Shown here piece after piece: positions 49,908 to 61,927 of a stretch of DNA of 64,000 bases. The DNA is from Anaeramoeba flamelloides. Taxonomy: Eukaryota; Metamonada; Anaeramoebidae. The translations under genes and the position numbers were made by a program. Position 1 is the stretch's first letter; each line of letters begins with the position of its first letter. The notes under the pieces were generated by a model that was given only the letters and a program-made list of their open reading frames with translations, ran no database searches and was not told where the DNA came from. The stretch is taken from positions 7,812,001-7,876,000 of the forward strand of contig JANTQA010000047.1 in the NCBI GenBank assembly GCA_027625915.1, given 5' to 3'.

Positions 49908-51654
49908 TTAAAATACTGGGTAACAAAGTTCTTTCAAAAGTAAACCAATAAACTTTTTAAGAAGAAAAGAAATATAGAAACAAAAATGAATTCTTTTTGG
50001 ACTGTTTAAAAAACGTAAGGTAAAAGATTTTATAATTTGTGGTTATATTGTTCTTTTATTTTAGTTATTGAAGAGCTTTATTCACTATTTTGGATCTAAC
50101 TTTTTTTAATTGACTTTGTGGTTTTTCAACTAAAAAAATAAGAAATCAAGACACAAAAATAACATTGGGAATTGTACATTTATTTGAGGCAACGATTATT
50201 TGAAAAAAAGGGAATCTTTTTTCCATTTATTCTTTCAGATTAACAAATTCATTGATGGTAGTTCTCATCTCTAGGATTTCAGAATAGAGAAAAATGGTGG
50301 ATTCACAAACAAAATTTTCTTTGTTGTTAAAAGTTCTTTCTATTTCGAGGTATAGGCGATAAGTATAATAAAAGCGTAAAAATTTTCGCTGATTTTATTT
50401 TATCTTTATTTTTTAAATATAGTTTTGAAAAAAGTGGTTGGCCTTTAAAATAATTTTTACTAAGAATTGTTTAAAAGGTTGAATTATTGAAAGTTAAAAA
50501 ATGAAAATTGAAGCAAAATTTTTTTAAATTATTTTGAATTTATCTGTATTTCTAGTTTTCAGAAAAACATTACTTTTAAAAGATCTAATCGCACACTATT
50601 TCAAAATAGAAAGGATATTTTACAAAAAGGAAAGGATTGTTTGTAAATCGACCATTTTCCCTTTCTCATTTGACTATTCTTTTAGGTTATAATATACCTG
50701 CTAAATGTTGTTTTTTGATTATCCATTGGAAATATCACAAGTTATTTTTTACTTCGGATTAAGTTATCGAATTAATTCAAGAAAATAATCTAAAAATAAA
50801 AATTAAAAAATATTTTTAATTGTTTTTAATTTTTTTACTTTATTAGACCTAAAAATTTCAAATTTTGAAAGAATATTTTAGAAATTCTCTAACTCAAGTA
50901 AAAAATTTTAAAATTTTTAAAATTTAAAATATATTTTAAATACTTTTTCCCCTCTGGTCATTCAAAACAACCAAATCACTTTAATAAATGTAAATTTATA
51001 ATCTTAATTTTTGGGGAGTCACAATGCTTTATTAAAAATCAAGAGGAAACTCATTTTTTTTTAAATTTCTTTGTCTCATCAATTTTTAAGAATTTGAGGA
51101 TTTAATCTGTTAACCCAATTAATTATAGAACATAATTTAAAACAAATGGAAATTTATTACCTATGAGTAAATTTAAATAAAGGGTATTTAGAGTGTAATT
51201 TACTCTTCTTCCACCAATAGGAAAAAATTGAAATTTTCAATAATCCCTTAAATTTTTCTATTATAAAATGATAAAATATCTTTGATCTCGAAATTTCCAA
51301 AGAATTTGTGTCTCAAAAATTGATTATTTGAATATTTTTTCTTAGTTAAATTCCAAAAAAAATAATAATTTAATATAATTTTTCAATTATTACGAAAGTA
51401 AAAGTGATAAAAAGAAGTCCAAAATTAAATATCCAAATTATGATAATTATACTTTTTGAGGTGAATTACAGTAATTAGAAGAACAATAATTAATTTTTAA
51501 AAAAAAATGTAATTTGTTTAAATACTGATAGTGTAAATATCAAATTATACAATATATATATATATATATATTAAAAAAAATAATATTTTTTTTTGTGTTT
51601 AAATTCTTTTAGTTTAGTTTGAATGGAATACCGAATATATATCAAAAAAAAAAA
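49908..51654. other. Intergenic region, nothing recognised
   Basis: About 1.7 kb between the start of CAF1 and the 3' end of the Nup98-like copy B. It should contain the CAF1 promoter. There is a short TA repeat at about 51552-51570 and a poly-A run near 51643-51664. No gene or element recognised. Confidence 0.5.
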
Positions 51655-51874
51655 AAAAAAAAAATAAAAATCTAAAAAAAAAAAATGAATTTATTTATAA
51701 AATAATAAAGAGTAGAATTAAAAATAAAATTATATTTAATGTGTTTTTTTCAAAATATTTTTATAATATTTTTACATAAAATAATAAAAAAATAATAATA
51801 TATGTTGATAAGTATTTATTCAATACTTTGATATTTTTTTTCAAAAAAAATAATAATTAAAAGTAAAGGTTTTT

Positions 51875-54047
51875 TTAAAAATTAGGAACTGAAAAAATAT
51901 AAGTTCCATTTTGATAACTAATAAATTTGCCTCCAAAGTTTTTTGTATTTTTTCTCAATTTTTTTTCTAATTTTTGAAGAGAATTGATATCAGTCTTAAT
52001 TGTTTTCTTATCCTTGTGAAGAGGGTAACAATTAAATAGTTTCACTATTGAAAGTTTATTTAGCCCCTTCCCAATACCAGGTTTATTGCTTCCTTGTGGA
52101 TAAATAATAACTTGATATTTTTGAAATTTAATAATATTGATGAGATCTAATTTATTAATGTTCGTAAGGCCAACAAACACAACTTCCCCATATTTTTTGT
52201 TCCCAATTACAAAGTTTTTAATATTTGCTCTTTCCTTTTTTGTCATTTCAAGCAATTTCTTTTGGCTGGGTATGGTATAATAGTTCTTGTTTTTGAATAT
52301 AAATTTTATGTTTGGTTTGCTGTTATTGTTGTCTTTTATTTCCATCTCTTTTAATTTTAGTTTGTTTAAATGTTTTATGATTTGTTGTTGTTCTTTTGGT
52401 TTTTTGTTGCCATCTATATTTTTTTTTGAGGTAATTTTATATTTTGTGGACTTCTTCAGGTCTTTGAGTGTCTCAGGGCTGACAATTAATTTTTTAACAT
52501 TTGTATTTCTTTTTAATGCTCTGTTTGTTGATGAAAATATAAAACCTTGAGACAAATACCTTTTTTCATGTTTATGAATTTGTTCATTCTGCTTTTTCTC
52601 TTCCACGTTTATTTCTGGACTTGTGTTGTCTTTGAAATCATTTCTTTGAATTTGTCCGATATTTTTCAGTGATCTTGGTTTCAATTTGTTGTGTGTTTGG
52701 AAATCCTTGTTTAAATATGATTTTTTGATGACATTTTTCTCAATTTTGTGTTTTGAAAAATCAAGAATTTGATTCTCTTGGCCACCATATTTTGAATGGA
52801 ACCCATTGTTTGTTGTTTTGTTTGGTTCCTTATTACCATTTAGATGATCACTTTTGGTTGTCAAAGCATTATTATGTGTATTTAATTGGTTATTATTACA
52901 TATTGTTGTTTGTTGTGCATAAAGTGATGTGTATTGGGGTATTTGTGGATATGGGTTGTTTAATTGTTGGTTCGTAACCAAATTTGTTTTGTTTGTTGTT
53001 TCTTGTTTTTGAAATAAATTGGCTGCTTGTTGTTTTTTGAAATGTTTTTGTTCTTATATTTGCTTGTTTGTGAAAAGGGTTGGTTGTTTTATTTGTGTTG
53101 TTGTTTTGCAAAAAGGATGGTTTGTTTGTTGTTTGATTTTGAAAAATGTTGGTTGTATGTTTTCTTTCGAGGGTAAAACTTTTCTGTCTTTGGTTGGTGT
53201 TTCCTAAAGCATTAGAATTGATATTTGATTGTTTAAAAATGCTTGGTTTTATTGTGGTTTGTTGTTTGTTTTTTTGAAATATATTTGTTTGTTTGGTTTT
53301 TGGTTGAAACAAAGTTGTTTTTTGTTGTTTTTGAAATATGTTTGTTGTTTTGTTTGCTTGTGGTTTTTGAAATATTCTGTTTGTTTTATTTGTATTGTTG
53401 TTTTGCAAAAAGGATGGTCTATGTGTTGCTTGATTTTGAAAAATGTTGGTTGTATCTCTTCTTTCAAGGGTAAAACTTTTGTGTCTTTGGTTGGCATTTC
53501 CTAAAGCATTAGAATTGATATTTGATTGTTTAAAAAAGCTTGGTTTTCTTGTGCTTTGTTGGTTTTTTTTTTGAAATATATTTGTTTGTTTGGTTTTTGG
53601 TTGAAATAAAGTTGTTTTATTTGCTTGTTTTTGAAATATGTTTGTTGTTTTATTTGTGTTTGGTTTTTGAAATATTCTGTTTGTTTTATTTGTGTTGTTG
53701 TTTTGCAAAAAGGATGGTTTATTTGTTGCTTGATTTTGAAAAATGTTGGTTGTATGTTTTTTTTGGAAGGCAAAACTTTTTTGTCTTTGATTGGCATTTC
53801 CTAAAGCATTAGTATTGATATTTGATTGTTTAAAAATGCTTGGTTGTCTTGTGGTTTGTTGGTTGTTTTTTTGAAACAAATTTGTTTGTTTGCAATTTTG
53901 AAAGTAGTTCTTCCTGGTTGTTGTCTTATGAGCAGTTCCTGTATTGCCTAATTTTTTGGAAAGTAGAATGTTCTTTGTTTGTTTGGAATTTTGAAGCCAA
54001 TTGTTGGGCTTTTTTTGACTTTGAATCAAAGAATATCTTGAAAACAT
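51875..54047 (-). CDS. Nup98-type nucleoporin with FQ repeats, copy B
   Basis: Nuclear pore protein of the Nup98 family. The C-terminal ~150 residues match the Nup98 autopeptidase domain collinearly: NYYTIPS (human GYYTIPS), NFVIGNKKYGEVVF (human DFTIGRKGYGSIYF), LTNINKLDL (human LTNLNLDDI), VIIYPQ, GKGLN, GKFISYQNGTYIFSV. The protein stops right after NF, where human Nup98 has the cleaved HF-S bond, so no autocleavage or Nup96 part is expected. Before it lie about 100 charged residues, an Asn/Gln region, and about 320 residues of repeats using TNIFQ, RIFQK, TLFQ and SFLQN, with no FG. I see no Gle2-binding motif. One extra A in a run (T 53033-53038 on plus) shifts the frame inside the repeats. 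Upstream of it the frame opens from the ATG at 54047; downstream it is open to the stop at 51875. Copy A lacks this change. Confidence 0.88.
52990..53850 (-). repeat. Tandem 297-bp coding repeats, copy B (three units)
   Basis: Equivalent landmarks (reverse complement of PSxFKQSNIN codons) occur near 53830, 53530 and 53233, with spacing 300 and 297 bases. There is one unit fewer than in copy A. Confidence 0.9.
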
Positions 54048-55969
54048 GCTTTGTTGAGAGTAATTGGATTTTATAATTGTTAGTGATAAAATAAAAGGTG
54101 TGTAAAAAAAATATAATAAAAAGAAAAATAATAAACTTTGATCTTTAATTTTTCTTTTTAAAATAAAAATCAAACGATATTTTTTCAAGTAACCATAAAA
54201 TAATTTTTTTTTCAAATAATTTCTGATTGATAGGTCTAATTTTGATGAATTCAAATTTAATGAGATGAAAACATTGTAAATTTGCTTCGCTTTTAGAAAA
54301 TGATGAGAAAATAAAAAATCAGAAAATATAATGGATTTGAAAGAAAACCAAAAAAAAAAAAAGAAAAAATTTTACCCAAATAGAATTCACCTAAAAATTG
54401 AAAATTGAATTATATTGTGGTTACTCTTTTTCCTAATTTTGAAAGATCTGAAATTACTCTTTTTTTTAATAAAGAAATTTAAAACAAAAAAAGAAGTAAA
54501 AAATTTTTTATTCTCAAAAAAACTTTTTAAAAAGTTTTGCTATCTTTTTCCTTTTTTTTTTCCTCTCATTTTAAAACAGAATCTGGAAGAGCAACTTATA
54601 TATGAATTATTAGTGTTTCATAAAAATAATCCTGAATTAAACTATTCTGAAATAAAAATCCATTTTTTTGAGATCTGATTGAAAACAGATCATTAAATAT
54701 TTTGTGCACAAAAGTCTTGAAGAAATTAAATTGACTCTTAAAGAGTTAGTGAGAATGAAGAAAAGAAAAAAATAAATTTTCGAGTTCTGGGGATCTAGAA
54801 TCTATTATTTTTACAATTTAATAGAATTGTTCCCATTTTGTATTTTTATATGAGTTCAAAAAAGGGTATTTTTATTCACTAAAAATGAATGTTTAAAAAG
54901 GGGAAAATTGAGAATTTAAAAAAGAAAATCAGAAATACTAAAAATTGAAATATCAATTTTTTGGAAAATTTGTTCAATTTCTGCCAATGTTCTAAATAGA
55001 TATTTTTTAATGTTGTATAATTAAGTGAAAAATAATTTTTATGATTTGAGAAAATGATTTTTTGTATTTTTTATGGATAACTGATAACAAATTAAAAAAT
55101 CAACAAACATGAGATGGAATACTGATCTTCAACAACCAAAATCAAAAACAATTTTAGAAATAATTACCTGATAGAGATACCCACTCTCCAATTTGAATCG
55201 TTCTGAAACACGATTTTGTTAAAAATTGTTTTTATTTTTGAAGTGTCCTCTTTGGCGCTTTTTGAGATCTCTTTTTTTCATTTTTTTGATTTTTTCATTC
55301 ATATTCTCAAATGAGTTATTTTTATCGTGAGAATATTATAAAATGCCTACTTTGACAAATTTAGAGAGTTACAAAATAACCACAAATTATATTAAATAAA
55401 ATTAAATTGATTAAATATTACAAAAAAAAAAAATTGGTTTTAAAGAGAAGAACTTTACTATTTGGAAAAAAAATGGAATAAGTGGATTTTTTTTTTAAAT
55501 TTTGATATTTGAGATTCTCTTGAAACTTATTGTTCTTCCTTAAATTTTTTGTTGAAGAGATCAAATGAATTTTTTTTTTTGTTTTTTGATTTTTTTTAAT
55601 CAAAAGAAGTGTAAAGTTTCCAATTTCGCTTTTTAGTTACCAACTCTACCTTGACTATTGAACAAATTCAAGGCATATAATACATACGGCAAAAAAAAAT
55701 TTTTATAAAACTTTTGCACAAACTGAAAATTGTTAATTCAAGTATTTAACAAAAAAACTCAAATAATCTAATTTTTTAATTCGAAAGTTATGGATATTTT
55801 AATTGTTTTAATCTTATATTCCATATATTTTTGTTTTAATTTCGGATTTAAAACAATTTTTTACTTTTTATATGATTTTTCCTAAAAAACTTGCATAGTT
55901 TCAATAATTAATAGATCGGAGAATATTTTTATAAAAAACATTTTATTAATTTGAATTTGGTATTTTTAA

Positions 55970-56500
55970 GGATTACAATCCCAGAAATTTGAAAAAAAGT
56001 TTATCTTGATTTAGGTGTAATGATTGGTCATTACTTTTTTTTAATAAATCTTTGCAATGAATGAATTTTCATAGTAGTTCGCAATAGTAATTTTTGTCAT
56101 TTTTTTTTTTCCCAAATCCAAATTGAAGACTAATATACTCATAGTGCCGAATTAAAAAAATTTGATTTGTGTGGTTTAAAAGAATATTTATTTCTCTTTT
56201 ACTCAATTACTTTCAAAAAAATTATTTTTTAAAAGTATAAAATAAAAAAACATAATTAAAAGTAACTACACAACCTACCAATTCCCGTTTTTTATAAAAA
56301 AACTTTAAAAAATATTATTATTACACTCATAAAGTCTTATTTTGGGAAATAAATAAATAAAAATAAAAATAAAAACTTTTACAGCTACTATTAAAAATCA
56401 TACCAAGTTCAAAATTGATCCATAAAGAACCAACATAATAAGTTCACACATCCCAATATAAGATAATTTTTCTTTTTCAAATTTATGGGGTTGTGAACAC
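55970..56500. mobile_element. TTAA-flanked foldback element, decayed copy 3
   Basis: Starts after TTAA (55966-55969) with GGATTACAATCCC and ends near GGGGTTGTGAACAC. The inverted arms are recognisable but diverged. The right-hand TTAA is altered. Same family as 39892 and 62395. Confidence 0.65.
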
Positions 56501-57066
56501 TAATTTTTTTATATTAAAAAATCAAATTACATTAATTGAGCTGAAAGGTAAAAATCCCCCCCCCAAAAAAAAAAAAAAAAAAAAATGTTGAATAGATTTT
56601 TATTGTAAAACTCAATCAAAAGTTATTATTTTATATTAATTCAAAAAAAAGTTATATTTTTTGATTTGTATTTTATTTTTAAATGAAGGAAAAAACAAGT
56701 TGTGAAATTATTTAGAATTTAAAACACCAAATGAAGCCAGAAACGAAGAATCTTTTTTTTTATGAAATTAGAAATTTTATTTTCGATCTGAAGAAAATGT
56801 ACTGTTTATTGAATTTGTTGTAACTATTAGTTACAATCCATATAAAATTATCTTCAGGATTTTGACAATGTGTTTAAATCAGTTCGATGTATTTTGGTTT
56901 CGTAAATATTTATTGATTAGAATAATAAGTGTACAATCTCTATAAATTTTTACTTTTCATAACTATTTGATAATTTAAATCTAATTAACAATTTTTAAAA
57001 ATTTGATATTTGTTTTTTAGAAAGGTGGATTTAATTAACTTTTATAAAAATATAATTATCATATTA

Positions 57067-57068
<2 letters not shown>

Positions 57069-57112
<44 letters not shown>
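57069..57112. repeat. (TA)n microsatellite
   Basis: About 22 uninterrupted TA units. Confidence 0.95.
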
Positions 57113-57114
<2 letters not shown>

Positions 57115-58220
57115 CAAAGAATTAGCTAAAAAATTACATTTTTCAGGGTTTCTTTGTTACTAAAAAATAATTCTTTCTTTAAAGTAAGTAAAAAAATATT
57201 AAAAAGGAGAAAATTGAATTATAAAAAAAAAATCAAATTTTTGGTATGTTGGTAGTATCGTGAATATGAAAGTAACCACATTAATTGAACAAAATAAAGA
57301 TTATATAAAACTATAGTAGTGTAAATATGAACTCTTTTTAAAAATTGAGTTTTTACGATTATGGAGATAAATAAAGAATTTGATGTATTTACAGAAATTT
57401 TGATAATATTAAATATAATTTATGAGTATTTTAAAAGACTAATAATAATTTAAATCAAAAAAAAAAAAAAAGATTTCGAATAGTAATCTTTCAATTTAAA
57501 AAAAAAATCATTTCTCAAACAAAGTATTGGTATTAACCAAACGATTTTATATTGAAAAACCATTAGAACTCAAAAATCAAAAATATGTTTTGCTTGATTA
57601 TAACCAAAATACAGACAAATGCATTGAAACCTTTATTTATCACTAAAATTGTTAAAACTAGTTTTTTATGAGATTCCATATTTACAAAAATGTATTGAAG
57701 AAATTTCAAAAATAAAATCAAATTTCAATTGTATCATTCGGCAAATGGCAGCGAGATAAATTTGTGTGGAAAATATATAAGAGTTTTTAATCCATTGACA
57801 TGTTATTATGAAAAGTTAAATTTTAATTGATTTCAGTGATAGTAAAGGTGATTCAGACTTTAAATCATATTTTTTATTCTAACTTTTGAAATTTTTCATA
57901 AAATACTATTTTGATCTCAAATAGATTTAAGTTTTAAGAAAAATTTAAAATGAAAAAGTGTAAAAATAATGGGTATTATAATAGTAGACAATTATTTTCC
58001 CAATGAATTACCTGGTATACATTCTAATTTATATTCGTTTCATTTTGCTTAAAGTCGGAAAGATTTTTTTATCTTCAAATAAAAAGATTAAATTTTGTGA
58101 AAAAATAAAAAGTTTGTTTGTTTTTATTTTCTATTCTTTTGAACTACCAACTGACCACAAAATTATAATTAAGATTATTAGTGATTTAAGGGGAAATAAA
58201 TAGAATTTATTTCAGTAATA

Positions 58221-58416
58221 CAGTCAGTTCCGCTTTTAAGGCACAACCTTTCTACGAAATTTAAGGCACAATAAAAATCTCAAATTAAGGCACAAAATTG
58301 AGATTCTAGTAGAATAATTTGTAAAAATTAAAATTACAAATTTTGTGCCTTAATTTGAGATTTTTTTGTTCCTTAAATTTCGTTGAAAGTTTGTGTCTTA
58401 AAAGTGAAACTGACTG
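58221..58416. mobile_element. TA-flanked palindromic MITE, copy 2
   Basis: A 196-bp element with TA on both sides (58219-58220 and 58417-58418). Its ends are CAGTCAGTTCCGCTTTTAAG on the left and AAAAGTGAAACTGACTG on the right. Nearly the whole element is an inverted repeat. The motif TTAAGGCACAA recurs along each arm. Tc1/mariner-type target, no coding. Confidence 0.88.
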
Positions 58417-58924
58417 TAGTCTCAAATTACTTATAAATAACCCAAATGAAAAACAAATATTTTTTTCACATATCTTTGTAGAAATAGTATAAAAAAATAA
58501 AATTAAAAGTTAAAGATAGATAAAAATATAACTTTATTCCGCGTTTGGTCTTAGTAATAAAATTTATTCAATTACAATCATCATGTCAGATCTCCAAATT
58601 TTTACAGTTATTATATTTGTTATTTTTAGTGGTACTACAATTTTTAAAAGTCTCTAATCTCAAAAAAGGGTATGTTTGGTATAAAAATAATAAATTTATC
58701 AATCACTGGGAAATTCATTTTATTTTAATTCATTTGAGGGTATTTACTTTAATTCACAATAAATACACCCTTCTGTAAATGTTTTAATCATCTAATAAAT
58801 GTGCAATAGAGGAGAAAGAATATCTGATTATAATATTTTGTTCCCGAGATAATTAAAGTGTTTATAATTGCGCGGTTTAAATAGAAATTTTCATTAATTC
58901 TTTTAAATCTATTTAAACCTAAAG

Positions 58925-59345
58925 AAAGTGTTCAAGGTTTTTTTTTTTACTTTATGAAATAAACCAGAAATTCAATATATTTTATGTTTATTTTAAAATA
59001 CAAAAAAAAAATCCCTAGGTAAACATAACGAAAAATGTCCTTGATTTTTTTTTGCTTTTTGAAATGAACTGAAAATTTTTGTAATTTTCTACTCATTTCA
59101 AAAATTAAAAAAAAAAACAAAGGGAAGGTGTCCTGGGTTTTTTTTTTACTTTCTGGAATAAACCGAAAATTTCATAAATTTTCTGTTTATTTCATAAATT
59201 AAAAAAATCTAACGAGTGTGTCCGTCAAGTGCCTAGCTTTTCCAGAATTCAAAAGAATTGAGTAAAATCATATAGATTTTACTAAATTCCCTTAAATACT
59301 GGAAAATCTAACGAAAAGTGTCCTAGGTTTTTTTTAATTTATGAA
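58925..59345 (+). repeat. Tandem array of hairpin units H
   Basis: Four to five units of about 85-110 bp, each opening with GTGTCC or a variant plus a T-run and containing an inverted repeat such as GAAATAAACCGAAAATTTC followed by TTTTCTGTTTATTTC. One unit (59212-59303) carries GTGCCTAGCTTTTCCAGAAT instead. It lies between two MITEs of another family. Confidence 0.7.
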
Positions 59346-59495
59346 ATAAATATGTCTTACATACTCAAAATAACTATTTTTCCCTTTTGAAAATTATTTT
59401 ATTAGATTTAATTACTTGTAAATATAATAAAATGGTTTCTTAAATGTGAAGAGCTCATTTCTTGTTTGTTATTATTAAATTGAAAAAAAAAATTA

Positions 59496-59692
59496 CAGTC
59501 AGTTTCACTTTTAAGGCACAAACTTTCAACGAATTTTAAGGCACAATAAAAATCTCAAATTAAAGCACAAAATTCAAATTCTAGTAAAAATCATTTGTAA
59601 AAATATAAATTCAAAATCTTGTGCCTTAATTTGAGATTTTTTTGTGCCTTAAATTTCGTAGAAAGTTTGTGCCTTAAAAGTGAAACTGACTG
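59496..59692. mobile_element. TA-flanked palindromic MITE, copy 3
   Basis: A 197-bp element with TA flanks (59494-59495 and 59693-59694), ends CAGTCAGTTTCACTTTTAAG and its reverse complement. It is the best preserved of the three copies. It forms a long hairpin with four or more TTAAGGCAC-type repeats. Confidence 0.9.
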
Positions 59693-60716
59693 TATTAGAA
59701 TCCAAAAAATTGGATTTTTCAACCTGAATTATAAAATATCTATAAAAATCTTCATATAACCTGGAAAATTTGATTTATACAATTTGATTTTGTAAAATAT
59801 CTTTGATAAAATGTTTGATAAAATATTGGGTTTAATTAATACTGTTGGTTTAAAGTAGGTTATTATCAAGCGGTAATTACAGTAGATAATCTATTTTTTT
59901 TTGAAAAAAAATATTTTCCTGATTGTAGTGCGAATTTCGCAGGACTTTGTACTGATATTTTTGATTCCAACGAAAAAGACAAGCTAAATAAGTTCTATTT
60001 TTTCAAAATATGTTTTATTTTTATTTTGAGGAAAAAAAACTCTTACCTACTTTAACAAAATGTAATGACAACAATTAGAATGTACCGGGGTAATTCATTT
60101 GGAATATACTTGTCTACCATAATAATACTCATTATTTTTACACTTTTTCAATTGAATTGTTATTACCTATTTAAAAAAGTAGACCTATAAACCATTTTTT
60201 GACAACTAAAGAATTAAAAAAAAAAAAACCTATCAACACAAAATCTATTAACAATGATATTTCAAGACCATTGTTATAATTTTTCAGTACACGTTATGGA
60301 GGTAAAACTTTTATTAGTTTTATTTATGTTTAACAGTATCTATTTTAATAACTGTCCTCTTAAACTGAACAAATTTTTTAAAAAGTATTAATTTTTCTCA
60401 AATGACTTGATTGAAATCTTTATTTCCTTTTTCGCTCTTACTGAAAACTGAAAAAATAAAAACCAAATAACTATTGTCTGAGAAGTGAATAGAATAAAAA
60501 AAGTCAAATTTCCTGTACAATACTTCTCTTGCCACTCTGAACAATAAAAAATAATAGAATAATTGGGATAACAAAAAACTGATCTAAAAACTTTTACTTC
60601 TTGTAAGAATCTGTAGTGGATCAAATAAGATTAGAGTTTCAACTTAAGCAATTTTCTTCTCATTTTTTCGTTTTTGTTTTCACTTTTATTTTTTTATCTC
60701 TCCAAAACACAAAAGA

Positions 60717-61927
60717 ATGTCGAAACAACTAAACTCAACAAACGAAACCCAAAAAAAGAATTCAAAAATCCGACAACTTTCACAATTACAAGATCGACAA
60801 AGTCAAGTAAGATAAAATTTTTTCTTTTTGTCTTTTTCTCTTTTTCTTTTTGACAAATAAAAAAAAAAAAAAAAAATTTACAAAATTTAATTTTGTTTTC
60901 AATTCTTGCAATTATCCCAAGCAAAAACAAGTTGAGTTAAGAAACTTAAAAGACGAAATTCGAAGATGGAAAGAAATATCTGATTCTATGAAACAAAGGT
61001 TTTCACAAAAAGACAAAGAACTTCAAACAAAGATCAATAAAAACCAAGATGAAAATGAAGAGCTTAAAAAGGCAGTAAACAAATTGCTAGTGCAGCGCGA
61101 CACTTTACTAACAAAATTGACACAAATTAGAAAAGCAAAAAAGTACTAATTTCAAGATCTCTTTTCTTATTTTTAACATTTTTTTTTTTTTTTTTTTACT
61201 TTTTTTTCACAAAACTTTTTCCTTTTTTTAATTTTTTTTGCATATTTGTGGCACTCTTTGGTTTAATAAATTTTAAAAAATCTTCCAAAATAATCAAAAG
61301 GTTGAATAGTGAAGTTTCCGAAATTGAAGAACTTAAACAAAAGTTGGAAGAAGAAGTTGAAAGAATTGATTCAACTTTGCCTACATTACAAGATTCTTTG
61401 GATCATTACCAAATGTCAAAAGAGTTTTTTGAAAACTTTTTAAAGCAATCCAATAATCTTCAAGTGCTCGAAGAACAACACAGCACTTTAGAAAAGGCAC
61501 TTAAGAATGAGGTATCACAAATAACCCAATTAAAGGAGAAATATTATCAATTAAAAAAAGAAGAATTAAAAGTCATCACAGGCGAAGAAAAAGTGAACGA
61601 ATTAAAAATGCAAGTCCAAGTGTATCGCGAGTTAGCAGAAAAGTTTTTTAAAAAATCCCAACAAAGTCAAAAAATGATTCTTCAAGAAAATAAAGAAAAA
61701 GAGGCCGAAATTAGAAAACTAACACTTGAAATTAAAACTTTAAGAGAACAAATTACACAAATAAGTAAACTTTTATTTAATTTCATTTTCTTTTCTCTTC
61801 TTTTCTTTTTTTTTTTTTATTGAATTATTTATTGAAATATTTATTTTTGAAAAAAAAACATAAACAAGCAATTATGGTGTTGAACGATCCCAATATTACC
61901 AAAAACAATTGCACACCTTTTAAGTGA
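60717..61927 (+). CDS. Coiled-coil protein, family not recognised
   Basis: Proposed exons 60717..60806, 60922..61142, 61301..61764 and 61869..61927 give 277 residues. Introns are 115, 158 and 104 nt, with matching phases 0, 2 and 1. The product is almost entirely charged and helical, with heptad-like Leu/Ile spacing: LRNLKDEIRRWKEI, LKKAVNKLLVQRDTLL, IEELKQKLEEEVERI, EIRKLTLEIKTLREQI. The N-terminal 30 residues are polar. The last exon adds a short tail starting TIMVLNDPN. The junction at 61142/61301 is the least sure: the donor is GTACTA, and without splicing the frame stops at 61149. The last exon was chosen because it restores frame and ends soon after. Small cytoskeletal, kinetochore or trafficking coiled-coil proteins look like this, but I cannot name one. 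Confidence 0.65.

Larger units (their letters stand above)
51655..54610 (-). repeat. Arm B of inverted duplication (Nup98-like locus)
   Basis: Reverse complement of 23900-27170, at high identity through flanks, coding region and 3' flank. It is shorter mainly by one 297-bp coding repeat unit. Ends are placed by eye where the alignment becomes irregular. Confidence 0.9.
54611..60716. other. Intergenic region with several small elements
   Basis: About 6.1 kb between Nup98-like copy B and the coiled-coil gene. No gene seen. It holds a decayed TTAA foldback element (55970-56500), a (TA)n run of about 22 units (57069-57112), two palindromic MITEs (58221-58416 and 59496-59692) and, between them, a tandem hairpin array (58925-59345). 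Confidence 0.55.
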
